DNA from: Bog-756 sp963696495 | GTDB taxonomy: Bacteria; Actinomycetota; Acidimicrobiia; Acidimicrobiales; RAAP-2 | NCBI GenBank assembly: GCA_963696495.1 | Contig: CAVOKJ010000002.1 | Span: forward strand, 62,001-126,000 | DNA: 64,000 nt | Direction: 5' to 3' | Shown: positions 25,155-33,812 of the stretch, piece after piece | Layout of the letters: every line of letters starts with the position of its first letter | Position numbering within the stretch: position 1 is the stretch's first letter | Made by a program: the position numbers and the translations under genes | The notes under the pieces: generated by a model | The model's database searches: none | Told to the model about the DNA's origin: nothing | The model's input: only the letters and a program-made list of their open reading frames with translations

Positions 25155-26451
25155 CCCCCCTCGGCGCGCCGTCCGCCGGCGCCAGGCCCCTCGGCGAGCC
25201 ATCCATCGGCGCCAGGCCCCTCGGCGCGCCGTCCATCGGCGCGACAGCGCCGGGCAGCTCGGGCTCCCCGGCGACCCCGGATCCGCCCGACAGGGACTCG
25301 GCGGCGAGGCGGAACTCCCGGCGGCGGTGGACGAAGTGCTGGAACTTCCGGTAGGTGGGTCGGCGCTCGAACTCGAGTGAGGCGTAGGCCATGCCCCCGA
25401 AGGGGATGGGCAGCCAGAAGTTCACCGCCCGGTAGGCGAGGACGGCCGAGAGTGCCTGCCCGGCGGTCGGGCCGAACCCGGTGATCATGGTCACCAGGAC
25501 GAATTCCACGACACCCAGGCCGCCCGGGGTGATCGGGATGGCCGCCAAGATGTTGGCGAGGCCGTAGGCCATGAGCAGGTCGACGGGGGAGATGAAGTGG
25601 CTGAAGGCGGCCACGAACACCCACAACGAGGCCGCGTCCAGCAGCCAGTTGGCCGCCGCCCATCCGATGGCCCGCCTGGTCAGGGACCGGTTCTCCAGCA
25701 GCACGGCGAACCGGTGGGCCAGATGTTCCATGAGGGCGGTGGTCCGGTCGGCGTCGAGGAACCTGATCCGTGCCGCCACGCGGCGGACGACCCGGCTGGC
25801 CCGCTCCTGGCCGCGGGTGAGCAGATAGAAGAGGAAGCCGAAGAACCCGAGCAGCACCACGCCGATCGCCGTGGCCACGATGACCAGGATGGATGCCGAC
25901 TGGGACTGGCCGCCCTGGTGGCTGGAGGGGACATGGAACCCGTGGGTCACGAGGAACGCCACCAGCGAGCACCAGAACATCACGTTCAGGACGACGGCGG
26001 AACCGATCCCCTGGGTGCCGAGGGCGAAGCCGGCGTCCGAGCCGCTGACACCCGACTGGGTGAGGAGCCGGTACCCCAGCGCCGCCCCCGGGGCGGTGCC
26101 ACCGGGGGAGACGTGCGACAGGGCGAGCGTCGACATGTTGATCCGGAACAGGCGGAAGCGGTGGGGGCCGTCGCTCGGGAGTACGGCGTGGGTGAGCTGG
26201 GTATAGGCCGCCAGTGCCCCGATTTCGAAGAGCACACCGAGCGCCAGGTAGGCCAGGTCGATGTGGGCCAACGAGTTGACCTCGGCCCGGTGGCTGGCCA
26301 GCAACGGGAGAGCGACGTAGAAGATGAACAGGAAGACGAGGACGGTGCCGACACTGAGGCGGACCTCGCGCCGGACGAACGGCCCTCGGTGCCACCACCG
26401 GTGATGTGGCGCCGCCGCCACCGCTTCCTGCTGGACCGACATCCTCTTCAT
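24907..26451 (-). CDS. YbhN/LPG-synthase-type flippase-like membrane protein (UPF0104)
   Basis: A 514-residue polytopic protein with about eight TM segments in residues 30-365 and the family motif ITPGGLGVVE near 310. Related domains are the flippase part of lysylphosphatidylglycerol synthase MprF, and stand-alone members may move lipids or isoprenoid-linked compounds. There is no aminoacyl-transfer domain. From about residue 390 the C terminus is low complexity, with three copies of a 10-residue unit (P-M-D-G-x-P-R-G-L-A) and then Pro/Ala/Arg-rich sequence antisense to the end of ppk1. Start uncertain: ATG 26451, or ATG 26442 with a CAACAT box seven bases before it. Confidence 0.8.
   Translation of the reverse strand: MKRMSVQQEAVAAAPHHRWWHRGPFVRREVRLSVGTVLVFLFIFYVALPLLASHRAEVNSLAHIDLAYLALGVLFEIGALAAYTQLTHAVLPSDGPHRFRLFRINMSTLALSHVSPGGTAPGAALGYRLLTQSGVSGSDAGFALGTQGIGSAVVLNVMFWCSLVAFLVTHGFHVPSSHQGGQSQSASILVIVATAIGVVLLGFFGFLFYLLTRGQERASRVVRRVAARIRFLDADRTTALMEHLAHRFAVLLENRSLTRRAIGWAAANWLLDAASLWVFVAAFSHFISPVDLLMAYGLANILAAIPITPGGLGVVEFVLVTMITGFGPTAGQALSAVLAYRAVNFWLPIPFGGMAYASLEFERRPTYRKFQHFVHRRREFRLAAESLSGGSGVAGEPELPGAVAPMDGAPRGLAPMDGSPRGLAPADGAPRGVTPAAGGPLTAAASGPPPDRTSVRPPAPEPEAAPASTALADGNAPERDRGPRRSAGPTLRVASRRGDGGGIREPAFGSDPAG
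25150..25260 (-). repeat. 30-bp tandem repeats in the flippase-like gene
   Basis: About three and a half in-frame copies of a 30-base unit encode (G/S)-x-P-R-G-L-A-P-x-D. The array lies just beyond the ppk1 stop codon, at the edge of the zone where the two convergent genes overlap. Confidence 0.8.
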
Positions 26452-26480
26452 GTTGGCACGACCGGACCCCTCGGACCTGA

Positions 26481-26486
26481 CATGCT
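26481..26486 (+). promoter_or_regulatory. -10-like box of the AI-2E-type permease gene
   Basis: CATGCT lies six bases (GGCTCT) before the GTG start, a C-variant of the leaderless box. The intergenic gap between the divergent genes is only 41 bases. Confidence 0.3.
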
Positions 26487-26492
26487 GGCTCT

Positions 26493-27866
26493 GTGCCAGA
26501 CCCGGTCGACGACGACAGCGAGGGACGTCGGGACCCGCCGGTGCATGCTCCTGACCCGGTCTCGGCCGTGAGCGGAGGCAACGGGACGGCGGCGGCGGGC
26601 GGATCGGTGAGCCACGTGACCACCCCCGAGCCCACCACCGTGATCAGCGAGACCCAGTCCGAGCGGCTCGACCGCGAGGTCGGGCCCGAGGCACCCCGAC
26701 GCGACCGCATGTTCGCCGCCGCCTCGGCCAAGGGGGTGCCGCTGCGCACCATCTTGACCGTCGATGCCGTGGTCATCGCCACCTGGGTGGCCTACCGGCT
26801 CCTCGGCCGGCTGCGGGAGGTGATCCTGTGGATCCTGATCGCCGCCTTCATCTCCCTGGTGCTCAACCCCTCGGTCAATTTCCTCCAACGTCACCGCCTC
26901 CGGCGGGGGACGGCGGTGGGGGTGGTCATGGTCGCCGCCCTCGTGTTCTTCGTGGCCCTCCTCGGGCTGTTCGGCTATCCGCTGGTCAACTCGCTGACCC
27001 GTGTCGCCGAACGCCTGCCCACCATGGTCGACCAGGTGGAGAAGGGCCACGGCTGGCTGGCCCACACCCTGCAGCGCTTCCACCTCCTGACCTGGGTGCA
27101 GAAGAACGCCCCCAAGCTGAAGACGGCCGCCGAGAACCTGGGCAAGCCGGCCCTGAGCGTGGGCACCAACCTGGGGAAGGCGGTCTTCTCGACCATCCTC
27201 GCCTTCACCACCATCGCCTTCCTGACGCTGTTCATGCTGCTGGAGGCCCCGAACCTCCGCAAGGGGTTCCTCGGGACGATGCAGCCCGACCGGCGCAAGA
27301 CCATCGAGGACATCGCCCACCAGGTCTCCCGCTCGGTGACCTCCTACGTGCTCGGCACGATCGCCCTCTCGGTCCTCTTCGGGGTGGTCGTCCTCATCAC
27401 CCTGTTGATCCTCGGCGTCCCCTTCGCCCTCCTGATCGGGCTGTGGGTCGCCCTGGTGGCGATGATCCCCCTGGTGGGAGGGCTGATCGCCGCCGTCCCC
27501 TCCGTGGTCATCGCCGTACTCCACTCGCCCACGGCCGGCATCGTGATGGCCATCGTGTTCATCGGGTTCCAGCTGGTGGAGAACCACTTCCTCTACCCGG
27601 TGGTGATGAGCCGGACCGTCCGGATGAACCCGCTGTGGGTGCTGCTGGCCGTGCTGGTCGGGGCCAACCTGGGCGGTGTGTTCGGATCGACCCTCGGCGC
27701 CTTGACGGGTGCCCTGGTGGCCATTCCGGTGGGCGGCGCGGTCCAGGTCATCTCGAGGGAGATCTGGCAGCGGACCAGGGCTTCCCCCACCCCGGCCGGC
27801 GTGCCAGAGCATGGGGTCGGCCATCCGCAGCTGCATGACCCGTCCGGGGGGGAGCGGGTCTCGTAA
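26493..27866 (+). CDS. AI-2E transporter family permease
   Basis: A 457-residue membrane protein of the AI-2E/PerM (DUF20) family, with a polar N terminus of about 85 residues and seven to eight TM segments. The typical stretches are present: ILIAAFISLVLNPSVNFLQR, a long middle helix region and the late GLWVALVAMIPLVGGLIAAVPS. Family members have been linked to autoinducer-2 export or sodium/proton antiport; neither can be read from this sequence. Its TAA stop forms the first three bases of the -10 box of the next gene. Confidence 0.88.
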   Translation: MPDPVDDDSEGRRDPPVHAPDPVSAVSGGNGTAAAGGSVSHVTTPEPTTVISETQSERLDREVGPEAPRRDRMFAAASAKGVPLRTILTVDAVVIATWVAYRLLGRLREVILWILIAAFISLVLNPSVNFLQRHRLRRGTAVGVVMVAALVFFVALLGLFGYPLVNSLTRVAERLPTMVDQVEKGHGWLAHTLQRFHLLTWVQKNAPKLKTAAENLGKPALSVGTNLGKAVFSTILAFTTIAFLTLFMLLEAPNLRKGFLGTMQPDRRKTIEDIAHQVSRSVTSYVLGTIALSVLFGVVVLITLLILGVPFALLIGLWVALVAMIPLVGGLIAAVPSVVIAVLHSPTAGIVMAIVFIGFQLVENHFLYPVVMSRTVRMNPLWVLLAVLVGANLGGVFGSTLGALTGALVAIPVGGAVQVISREIWQRTRASPTPAGVPEHGVGHPQLHDPSGGERVS

Positions 27867-27869
27867 GCT
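27864..27869 (+). promoter_or_regulatory. -10 box of the DPM1-like gene, sharing the upstream stop codon
   Basis: TAAGCT contains the TAA stop of the permease gene and lies six bases (GCCGGA) before the ATG at 27876. This is the clearest leaderless promoter geometry in the window. Confidence 0.5.
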
Positions 27870-27875
27870 GCCGGA

Positions 27876-28619
27876 ATGAATGTGCTGGTGGTCCTCCCCA
27901 CCTACAACGAGTCGGAGAACATCGATCGGGTGCTGCGGCGGATCCGGGAGGCCTTGCCGGACGCCACCGTGCTGGTGGTCGACGACGGCAGCCCGGACGG
28001 GACGGCCGAGATGGCCGAGACGCTGGGCAAGGAGATCGGGGGCATCGAGCTGCTGCGCCGCCACCAGAAGTCGGGCCTCGGCAGCGCCTACCGTGCCGGG
28101 TTCCGGTGGGGACTGGACCACGGGTTCGACGCCTGCATCGAGATGGACGCCGACCTGTCCCACGAGCCCGAGGCGCTCCCCGGACTCGTGGCCGCCCTGA
28201 GCGGCGGGACCGAGGTGGTGGTGGGGTCCCGGTACGTCGAGGGGGGTGCCATCCCCAACTGGGCGTGGCACCGTCGCCTCCTCTCGCGCGGGGGGAACCT
28301 CTATGCGTCGGCCCTCCTCGGCCTGGGCGTGGCCGATTCGACCTCGGGCTTCCGGGTGTACGCCGCCTCCGTGCTCGAGCGCATCGACCTCGACCGCATC
28401 CGCGCCGACGGCTACGGCTTCCAGATCGAGATGACCTACCAGTCCAAGCGGGCTGGGGCCACCGTCACCGAGGTGCCGATCCGCTTCGTCGACCGGGTGG
28501 AGGGCGAATCGAAGATGTCGACCTTCATCGTGGTCGAGGCGCTCGGATTGGTCACCTGGTGGGGGATCCAGCGCCTGGTGGAACCCATGAGGCGGCGGCC
28601 CGAGAAGGTCGAGCGGTAG
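27876..28619 (+). CDS. Polyprenol (dolichol)-phosphate mannosyltransferase-like GT2 glycosyltransferase
   Basis: A 247-residue GT-A enzyme of the DPM1/Ppm1 type: VVLPTYNESENI at the start, VVDDGSPDGTA, the metal-binding DAD in EMDADLSHEP, GSRYVEGG, and SGFRVY. Such enzymes transfer mannose from GDP-mannose to polyprenyl phosphate on the inner face of the membrane. It is the soluble catalytic form without a TM domain. The stop abuts the next ATG (28620), so the response regulator may be co-expressed. Confidence 0.9.
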   Translation: MNVLVVLPTYNESENIDRVLRRIREALPDATVLVVDDGSPDGTAEMAETLGKEIGGIELLRRHQKSGLGSAYRAGFRWGLDHGFDACIEMDADLSHEPEALPGLVAALSGGTEVVVGSRYVEGGAIPNWAWHRRLLSRGGNLYASALLGLGVADSTSGFRVYAASVLERIDLDRIRADGYGFQIEMTYQSKRAGATVTEVPIRFVDRVEGESKMSTFIVVEALGLVTWWGIQRLVEPMRRRPEKVER

Positions 28620-29321
28620 ATGGCGGCGATGACCGGGGAGCACCGCATCCTCGTGGTCGACGACGAGCCGTACATCATCGACGTGGTCACCTCGGCCCTG
28701 CGCTTCGAGGGCTTCTCCACCGACCACGCCACCACCGGCTCCGAGGCGCTGGACAAGGCTCGGACCGGCGACTACGAGATGTTCGTCCTCGACGTCATGC
28801 TGCCCGACATCGAGGGATTCGAGGTGTGCCGCCGCCTGCAGTCCGAGCACGCCGACACCCCGGTCCTGTTCCTGACGGCCCGCGATGCGACCTCGGACAA
28901 GCTCGAGGGCCTGGCCCAGGGCGACGACTACGTGACCAAGCCGTTCAGCATCGACGAGCTGATCGCCCGGATCAGGGCCGTGCTGCGCCGAGCCGGCCCG
29001 GACGACCCCACCGAGCCGACCCGGCTCCAGTTCGAGGACCTGGTGCTCGACCGGGGGACCCACGAGGTGTGGCGGCACGACCAGCTGATCGAGCTGACGG
29101 CGACCGAGTTCAACCTGTTGCTGTTCCTGATGCGCCATCCCCGCCAGGTCCTCTCCAAGTCCCAGATCCTCGACGCGGTGTGGCAGGACAGCTTCGCCGG
29201 AGAGTCGAACATCGTCGAGATCTACATCTCCTACCTGCGCAAGAAGGTCGACTGCTTCGACCCCCCGCTGATCCACACCATCAGGAGGGTGGGCTACTCG
29301 TTGCGCGAACCCCGGCAATGA
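28620..29321 (+). CDS. OmpR-family response regulator
   Basis: A 233-residue regulator with a REC domain (phospho-acceptor Asp58 in FVLDVMLPD, Lys107 in VTKPFS) and a C-terminal winged-helix DNA-binding domain (about 135-230, TEFNLLLFLMRHP, SYLRKKVD, IRRVGYSL). It resembles the mycobacterial TcrX/TrcR group. ATG directly follows the previous stop; an internal ATG at 28629 is possible. The stop overlaps the kinase start (ATGA), so it pairs with that kinase. Target genes are unknown. Confidence 0.93.
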   Translation: MAAMTGEHRILVVDDEPYIIDVVTSALRFEGFSTDHATTGSEALDKARTGDYEMFVLDVMLPDIEGFEVCRRLQSEHADTPVLFLTARDATSDKLEGLAQGDDYVTKPFSIDELIARIRAVLRRAGPDDPTEPTRLQFEDLVLDRGTHEVWRHDQLIELTATEFNLLLFLMRHPRQVLSKSQILDAVWQDSFAGESNIVEIYISYLRKKVDCFDPPLIHTIRRVGYSLREPRQ

Positions 29322-30793
29322 GGCTCCGGCGCCGGCTGGTCGCCACCATGATCATCCTGGTGGCGCTGGGACTGGCCGCCGTGGATCTCATCACCCTGAG
29401 CTCGCTGCACTCCTACCTCTACGGGCGCATCGACGACCAGCTGACGACGGCCAGCAGCCAGACGGCCAGCTTCATCGAACGGGCCACCACCAGGGGGTTC
29501 GCCGTGAGCCCCACGGCGCTCGACGACCGGGTCAGCCCGGACATCTACGTCGAGCTGATCGGCCCGGGGAAGTCGGTGATCTCACGTCCGTCGAACACGA
29601 CGGGCCAGCTCGACCCACCGCCCGAGCTGCCGACACCCCTGGCCCCGAGGCCCGTGCAGCACCCCACGCGGGAGGACCGTGTCTACCGACCGAGTGCCGC
29701 ATCGGTCAACGTGCCGGCCCAGGGGGGGCACGGACCGGAGTACCGGCTCCAGGCGTCCTCCCTGCCCGGCCAGACCCTGGTGATGGCCACCAGCCTCGAT
29801 TCGGTGAACGCCACGCTCACCTCGCTCCGCAACATCGAGATCGCCGTCTCGCTCGGATTGCTGATGGCCCTGCTGGTCCTGATGGCCCTGCTCGTCCGTC
29901 TGGGCCTCCGCCCCCTGGAGGGCATGGCGCTCGACGCCGATGCCATCGCCGCCGGTGACCTGTCCCGCCGGGTGGAGCCGACCGAGGGCGAAGGTGAGAT
30001 CGCCCGGCTCGGGCGCGCCCTCAACGGCATGTTGGACCAGATCGAGGGCGCATTCGCGCAGCGGGCCCGGTCCGAGGACCGGCTCCGCAGCTTCCTCGCC
30101 GACGCGTCCCATGAGCTGCGCACGCCGCTCACCTCGATCCGGGGCTACGCGGAGCTGCTGCAAAAGGGCGCGCTCCGGGACGAGCCGGCCCGTCAGCGGG
30201 CGTTGTCGAGGATCGAGAAGGAGGCGGAGCGGATGGGCGTGCTCGTGGGCGACCTCGGCGTGCTGGCCCGGGAGGGCGAGGGACCCGAACCGGCCCGCGA
30301 GCGGGTGGACCTGGGGTCGGTGGTGTCCGATGCCGTGGCCGACGCCCGGGCCACCGACCCGGCTCGGCGGATCCAGCTCACCGTCGACGGCGAGGTCCCG
30401 GTGGCCGGCGACGACGCCCGGCTCGGCCAGATGATCCACAACCTGTTGGACAACGCCCTCATCCACACACCGAAGGGGACCCCGGTCGACGTGGGGGTGG
30501 CGGCGCGTGACGGACGGGCCGTGCTCCAGGTGCGCGACCACGGGCTGGGGCTGTCCGAGGAGAAGGCCGGCCACGTCTTCGACCGCTTCTACCGGGGAGA
30601 CTCCGAACGCCTCGACGGCGGGTCCGGGCTGGGGCTCTCCATCGTGGCCAGTCTGGCCCGGACCTTCGGAGGCGCGGCGACGGTGGCCTCGTCGGAGGGG
30701 GAGGGGGCGCTGTTCGAGGTCGTGCTGCCGCTCTACGGAGAGCACGTGGCGGAGAACGGAGGGGCTGCTCACGTCGGTGCTCGCGACGATTGA
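29318..30793 (+). CDS. Sensor histidine kinase
   Basis: A 491-residue membrane kinase, partner of the regulator before it. TM1 (about 8-30), an extracytoplasmic sensor region of about 140 residues (Pro-rich in the middle), TM2 (about 175-195), a HAMP linker (RPLEGMALDADAIAAGDLS), the HisKA box DASHELRTPLTS and an HATPase_c domain with N box (NLLDNALIHT), GLGLSEE and GSGLGLSI. The sensor domain has no recognised ligand motif. Its 3' end overlaps the start of the next gene. Confidence 0.93.
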   Translation: MRLRRRLVATMIILVALGLAAVDLITLSSLHSYLYGRIDDQLTTASSQTASFIERATTRGFAVSPTALDDRVSPDIYVELIGPGKSVISRPSNTTGQLDPPPELPTPLAPRPVQHPTREDRVYRPSAASVNVPAQGGHGPEYRLQASSLPGQTLVMATSLDSVNATLTSLRNIEIAVSLGLLMALLVLMALLVRLGLRPLEGMALDADAIAAGDLSRRVEPTEGEGEIARLGRALNGMLDQIEGAFAQRARSEDRLRSFLADASHELRTPLTSIRGYAELLQKGALRDEPARQRALSRIEKEAERMGVLVGDLGVLAREGEGPEPARERVDLGSVVSDAVADARATDPARRIQLTVDGEVPVAGDDARLGQMIHNLLDNALIHTPKGTPVDVGVAARDGRAVLQVRDHGLGLSEEKAGHVFDRFYRGDSERLDGGSGLGLSIVASLARTFGGAATVASSEGEGALFEVVLPLYGEHVAENGGAAHVGARDD

Positions 30794-31580
30794 CCGGGGG
30801 ACCGGCCCCCCGGTCTTGCTCCTGCACGGGCAACCGGGCTCGGCCGCGTCGTGGGAGCCGCTGATCCGGCTGCTCGAAGCGGAGCATCGCGTGCTGGCAC
30901 CGGACCGGCCCGGTTACGGATCGACTCCGGGGGAGGCTCGGGGCCTGTCGGAGAACGCCGCCCTGGTCGCCGAGCTCCTCGAGGAGCGGGGGGCGGCACC
31001 GGCCACCATCGTCGCCCACAGCTGGGCCGGCGGCGTGGGCGTCCTGCTGGCAGCCCGTCATCCCTCCGTCGTCCGGAGCGTCGTCCTGGTCGGAGCGGCC
31101 TGCACGCCCGACTCGGTCAACGCCCTCGATCGGTGGCTCACCGTTCCTGTCGTCGGCGACGTGCTCACCGTGGCCGGCCTGGCCGCCATCGGGGGAGTGC
31201 TCCCCCGGCTCCGTCCCCTGGCCCGGTACCTTCCGGCGGCCCCCCGGTCCTGGCTCGAGATCGCCCTTCCCGACCGGGGGGTGACCGGGGGCGACCTCGG
31301 GGCCCTCGGCCGGCACCGCCGGACGTTCATGATCGAGCAGCGCGCCCTCCTCGACGAGCTCCCGCTCGTCACCCGGACCCTCGGATCGCTCTCGGTCCCG
31401 GTCGACGTCGTCTCGGGTGACCGGGACGTGGTCGTGCCGTCGCCGGCGGCGGTGACCCTGGCCCGGTCCATCCCCGGCGCCGAATTGACCCTGTTCCCCC
31501 GGGCAGGGCACTTCCTCGCCCGGGACGATCCCCGGGGACTGGCCGAGGTGGTCCACCGTTCCGCCATGGCTTCTGGGTGA
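30777..31580 (+). CDS. Alpha/beta hydrolase
   Basis: A 267-residue alpha/beta-hydrolase: LLHGQPGSAASW (HG oxyanion motif), the nucleophile elbow AHSWAGG, acid in SGDRDVV, and catalytic His in AGHFL. The substrate cannot be predicted; it resembles the wide epoxide-hydrolase/esterase group. The GTG at 30777, overlapping the kinase 3' end by 17 bases, is the first start that keeps the family's N terminus, with GGAGGGG upstream, but the start is not certain. Likely last gene of the regulator/kinase transcript. Confidence 0.82.
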   Translation: MLATIDRGTGPPVLLLHGQPGSAASWEPLIRLLEAEHRVLAPDRPGYGSTPGEARGLSENAALVAELLEERGAAPATIVAHSWAGGVGVLLAARHPSVVRSVVLVGAACTPDSVNALDRWLTVPVVGDVLTVAGLAAIGGVLPRLRPLARYLPAAPRSWLEIALPDRGVTGGDLGALGRHRRTFMIEQRALLDELPLVTRTLGSLSVPVDVVSGDRDVVVPSPAAVTLARSIPGAELTLFPRAGHFLARDDPRGLAEVVHRSAMASG

Positions 31581-31656
31581 GGACGGGCCGCCTGGCTGTC
31601 GGCGGTCGGTCATCGAACCCGGTGGAGAACCGACCCCTCCGGGCGAGGTGGTGTGG

Positions 31657-33060
31657 TCAGCCCACCACTTCGTGCCGGGTGGACCCGGTGGAGAACGGGG
31701 TCCCCGGGGCGAGGGCGTCGAACGCCGCCTTCAGCTTGAGGTTGGTCTCGGCCAGCTCGCTCTCGGGATCCGAGCCCTCGACGATCCCGACGCCGGCGGC
31801 CAACCGGGCCGACGAACCCCTGATCGTCATGGACCGGATACCCAGCATCCAGTTCCCGTTGCCCGTGCCGTCGACATAGCCCACAGGGCCGGCGTAGTGA
31901 CCTCGGTCGACGGGCTCGAGGGCGCCGATGAGGGCTCGGGCGGCGGCGGCCGGCACGCCGCCCACCGCCGGCGTCGGATGGAGCGCCGAGACGAGGTCGA
32001 GGGCGCTCGGCACCGTGCCGTCGGGCCGCGGGGCCAGCGTCGCGGTGATGTCGGTGCCCAGATGGGTGATGTTGTGGAGGTGGACCAACCCGGGGTGCGT
32101 GGGAACCAGCAACTCGGCGCAGAGGGGGGTGAGGGCGGCCTCGATCGCCTCGACGACCAGGCGGTGCTCGTTCCCGTCCTTGGCCGAACCGAGGAGCCCA
32201 CCGGGCAGGCGGCCGATCTGGACGTCGGCCGCCCGCCCGGTGGTCCCGGCCAGGGGCCGGCTGTGGACCCGCGGGCCGTTCCGGTCCACCAGGAGTTCGG
32301 GGCTCGCACCCACGAACTGCCCGTCGCCGGTAGGAACGGAGAACACCGTGCAGTTGGGCTCGAGCCCCTGCCACCGTCGGAGCAGGTCGACGATGTCGAC
32401 GGGGCGTCCCATGGTCACGTCGACCTGACGGGCCAGCACGACCTTGGCGAGGTCCCCGCGGTCGATCGCCCGGAGGGCGCGGGCGACCATCGAACGGAAG
32501 TCGTCGTCGGTGGATCGGGGGATGACGAGTGGCGGCTCGGCCACCGCTGCGCCCATTTGATCCGGCAGCGTGCCCGGTCCCGTCCCGTCCACCGTCCGGC
32601 CGGCCGCCCGTTCGAGGAGCCAGGAACGGAGTGCGTCCGGGTCCGAGGGAATCCGCTGTCGAGGTGTGCCGATCACCGTGACCCACTCGGAGCCGGGCCC
32701 GTCCGAACCGTAGAGCAGCTCGGGGACCACCAGTGTGGAGGGAGCCGACCGGTCGAAGGGGAGCGCTCCGAACCCGAGGACGCCGCCGTGAGGGCCTTCG
32801 GCGCCGTCGGGAAGTCGGCCCCGGTCGACATGGTCCTCCACGGCCACCGATGCCAGTGCGTCGCCGGCGGCGGCCACCTCGGCGGGGGAGTCGAGCCCGC
32901 CGGGCAGGTCGATGGTGAACGCCACGCCCAGGCCGACCCGGACCGACGTCCCCGAGTGGAACACGATGCCGCGCCGTCCGGCCAGGGCGAAGGGATCGAT
33001 GGCCGCGCCGGACTCGACGGGGACCCGGAGGGCGTGGCGGTCGGTGTCGGTCACGGTCAC
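31657..33060 (-). CDS. menF: Isochorismate synthase (MenF/EntC/DhbC family)
   Basis: A 467-residue chorismate-utilising enzyme converting chorismate to isochorismate, the first committed step of menaquinone (or siderophore) synthesis. The C-terminal chorismate-binding domain shows LAKVVLARQVDV, FVGASPELLV, SRPLAGT, HPTPAVGG and GNGNWMLGIRSM. The N-terminal part (1-190) is Pro/Gly-rich and less conserved. The GTG start overlaps the menG stop (GTGA). Pairing with menG favours a menaquinone role over a siderophore one; this is inference. Confidence 0.9.
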   Translation of the reverse strand: MTVTDTDRHALRVPVESGAAIDPFALAGRRGIVFHSGTSVRVGLGVAFTIDLPGGLDSPAEVAAAGDALASVAVEDHVDRGRLPDGAEGPHGGVLGFGALPFDRSAPSTLVVPELLYGSDGPGSEWVTVIGTPRQRIPSDPDALRSWLLERAAGRTVDGTGPGTLPDQMGAAVAEPPLVIPRSTDDDFRSMVARALRAIDRGDLAKVVLARQVDVTMGRPVDIVDLLRRWQGLEPNCTVFSVPTGDGQFVGASPELLVDRNGPRVHSRPLAGTTGRAADVQIGRLPGGLLGSAKDGNEHRLVVEAIEAALTPLCAELLVPTHPGLVHLHNITHLGTDITATLAPRPDGTVPSALDLVSALHPTPAVGGVPAAAARALIGALEPVDRGHYAGPVGYVDGTGNGNWMLGIRSMTIRGSSARLAAGVGIVEGSDPESELAETNLKLKAAFDALAPGTPFSTGSTRHEVVG

Positions 33061-33812
33061 GGCGTGCCCGTCCGCGTGGCGGTGAGGAGCTGACTGAGGC
33101 CACCCGATAGGAGCCGGTGGTTCACCGCGGAGAATCCGGCCGCCAGCAGCATCGAGCGCAACTCGGCGGTCGGCGGCAGGTAGGCCGTCGACCGGGGGAG
33201 GTAGCGGTAGGCGGAGCGGTCGGAGAAGAGCCCGCCGATGACCGGGACGACCCGGCGGAACCAGATCCGGTGGCCGAGGAGCATGGGTCCGCCGTCGGGC
33301 TCGGCCACCTCGAGGAGGCTGATCCGCCCTCCGGGCCGGACCACCCGGCCGAATTCGTCGAACACCGCTCCGAGCTCGGTGAAGTTGCGCAGGGCGTAGC
33401 CACAGGTGATCCCGTCCATCGAACCCGTGGCCAGGGGCAGTGACGAGCCGTCGGCCTGGGCCAGGGGCCTTCCCGAGTGATTGGCCTCGAGCATCCCCCA
33501 GGAGAGGTCCATCCCGAGGGGGACCAGGCCGGCCGACTCGAGGATGGTGAGGAAGTCGCCGGTTCCACAGGCGATGTCGAGGACGCGCGACCCCGGCGGC
33601 AGTCCGAGGGCCCTGGTCGACTGCTTCCTCCAGCCGATGTCGAGCCCGAACGTCATCAGCCGGTTCACCAGGTCGTAGCGGGGGGCGATGGCATCGAACA
33701 TCGAACGGACCAGCTCGGTCTTCTCGCGGCCGGTGGGGAGGTCCGCCTCGGACGCCCGCGCCGCCAGGTCGAACGGGCCCTCGGGCGCGGTCGTCGGGGT
33801 CGGTGGCGTCAT
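33057..33812 (-). CDS. menG: Demethylmenaquinone methyltransferase MenG/UbiE
   Basis: A 251-residue SAM-dependent methyltransferase. Visible are MFDAIAPRYDLVNRLMTFGLDIGWR, the SAM loop VLDIACGTGDF, GMDLSWGMLEAN, and GYALRNFTE, all hallmarks of UbiE/MenG, which makes the last methylation in menaquinone synthesis. The ATG overlaps the stop of the MerR-like gene (ATGA), and its own stop overlaps menF. Confidence 0.92.
   Translation of the reverse strand: MTPPTPTTAPEGPFDLAARASEADLPTGREKTELVRSMFDAIAPRYDLVNRLMTFGLDIGWRKQSTRALGLPPGSRVLDIACGTGDFLTILESAGLVPLGMDLSWGMLEANHSGRPLAQADGSSLPLATGSMDGITCGYALRNFTELGAVFDEFGRVVRPGGRISLLEVAEPDGGPMLLGHRIWFRRVVPVIGGLFSDRSAYRYLPRSTAYLPPTAELRSMLLAAGFSAVNHRLLSGGLSQLLTATRTGTP

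Noticed and set aside
26493..27866. Quorum-sensing (AI-2) exporter as a definite role
   Set aside because: The family name comes from one member; other members act as antiporters, and no luxS or lsr gene is in the window.
26448..29318. A 956-codon minus-strand frame
   Set aside because: It is antisense to the permease, glycosyltransferase and response regulator, all with intact motifs; composition is typical of a shadow.
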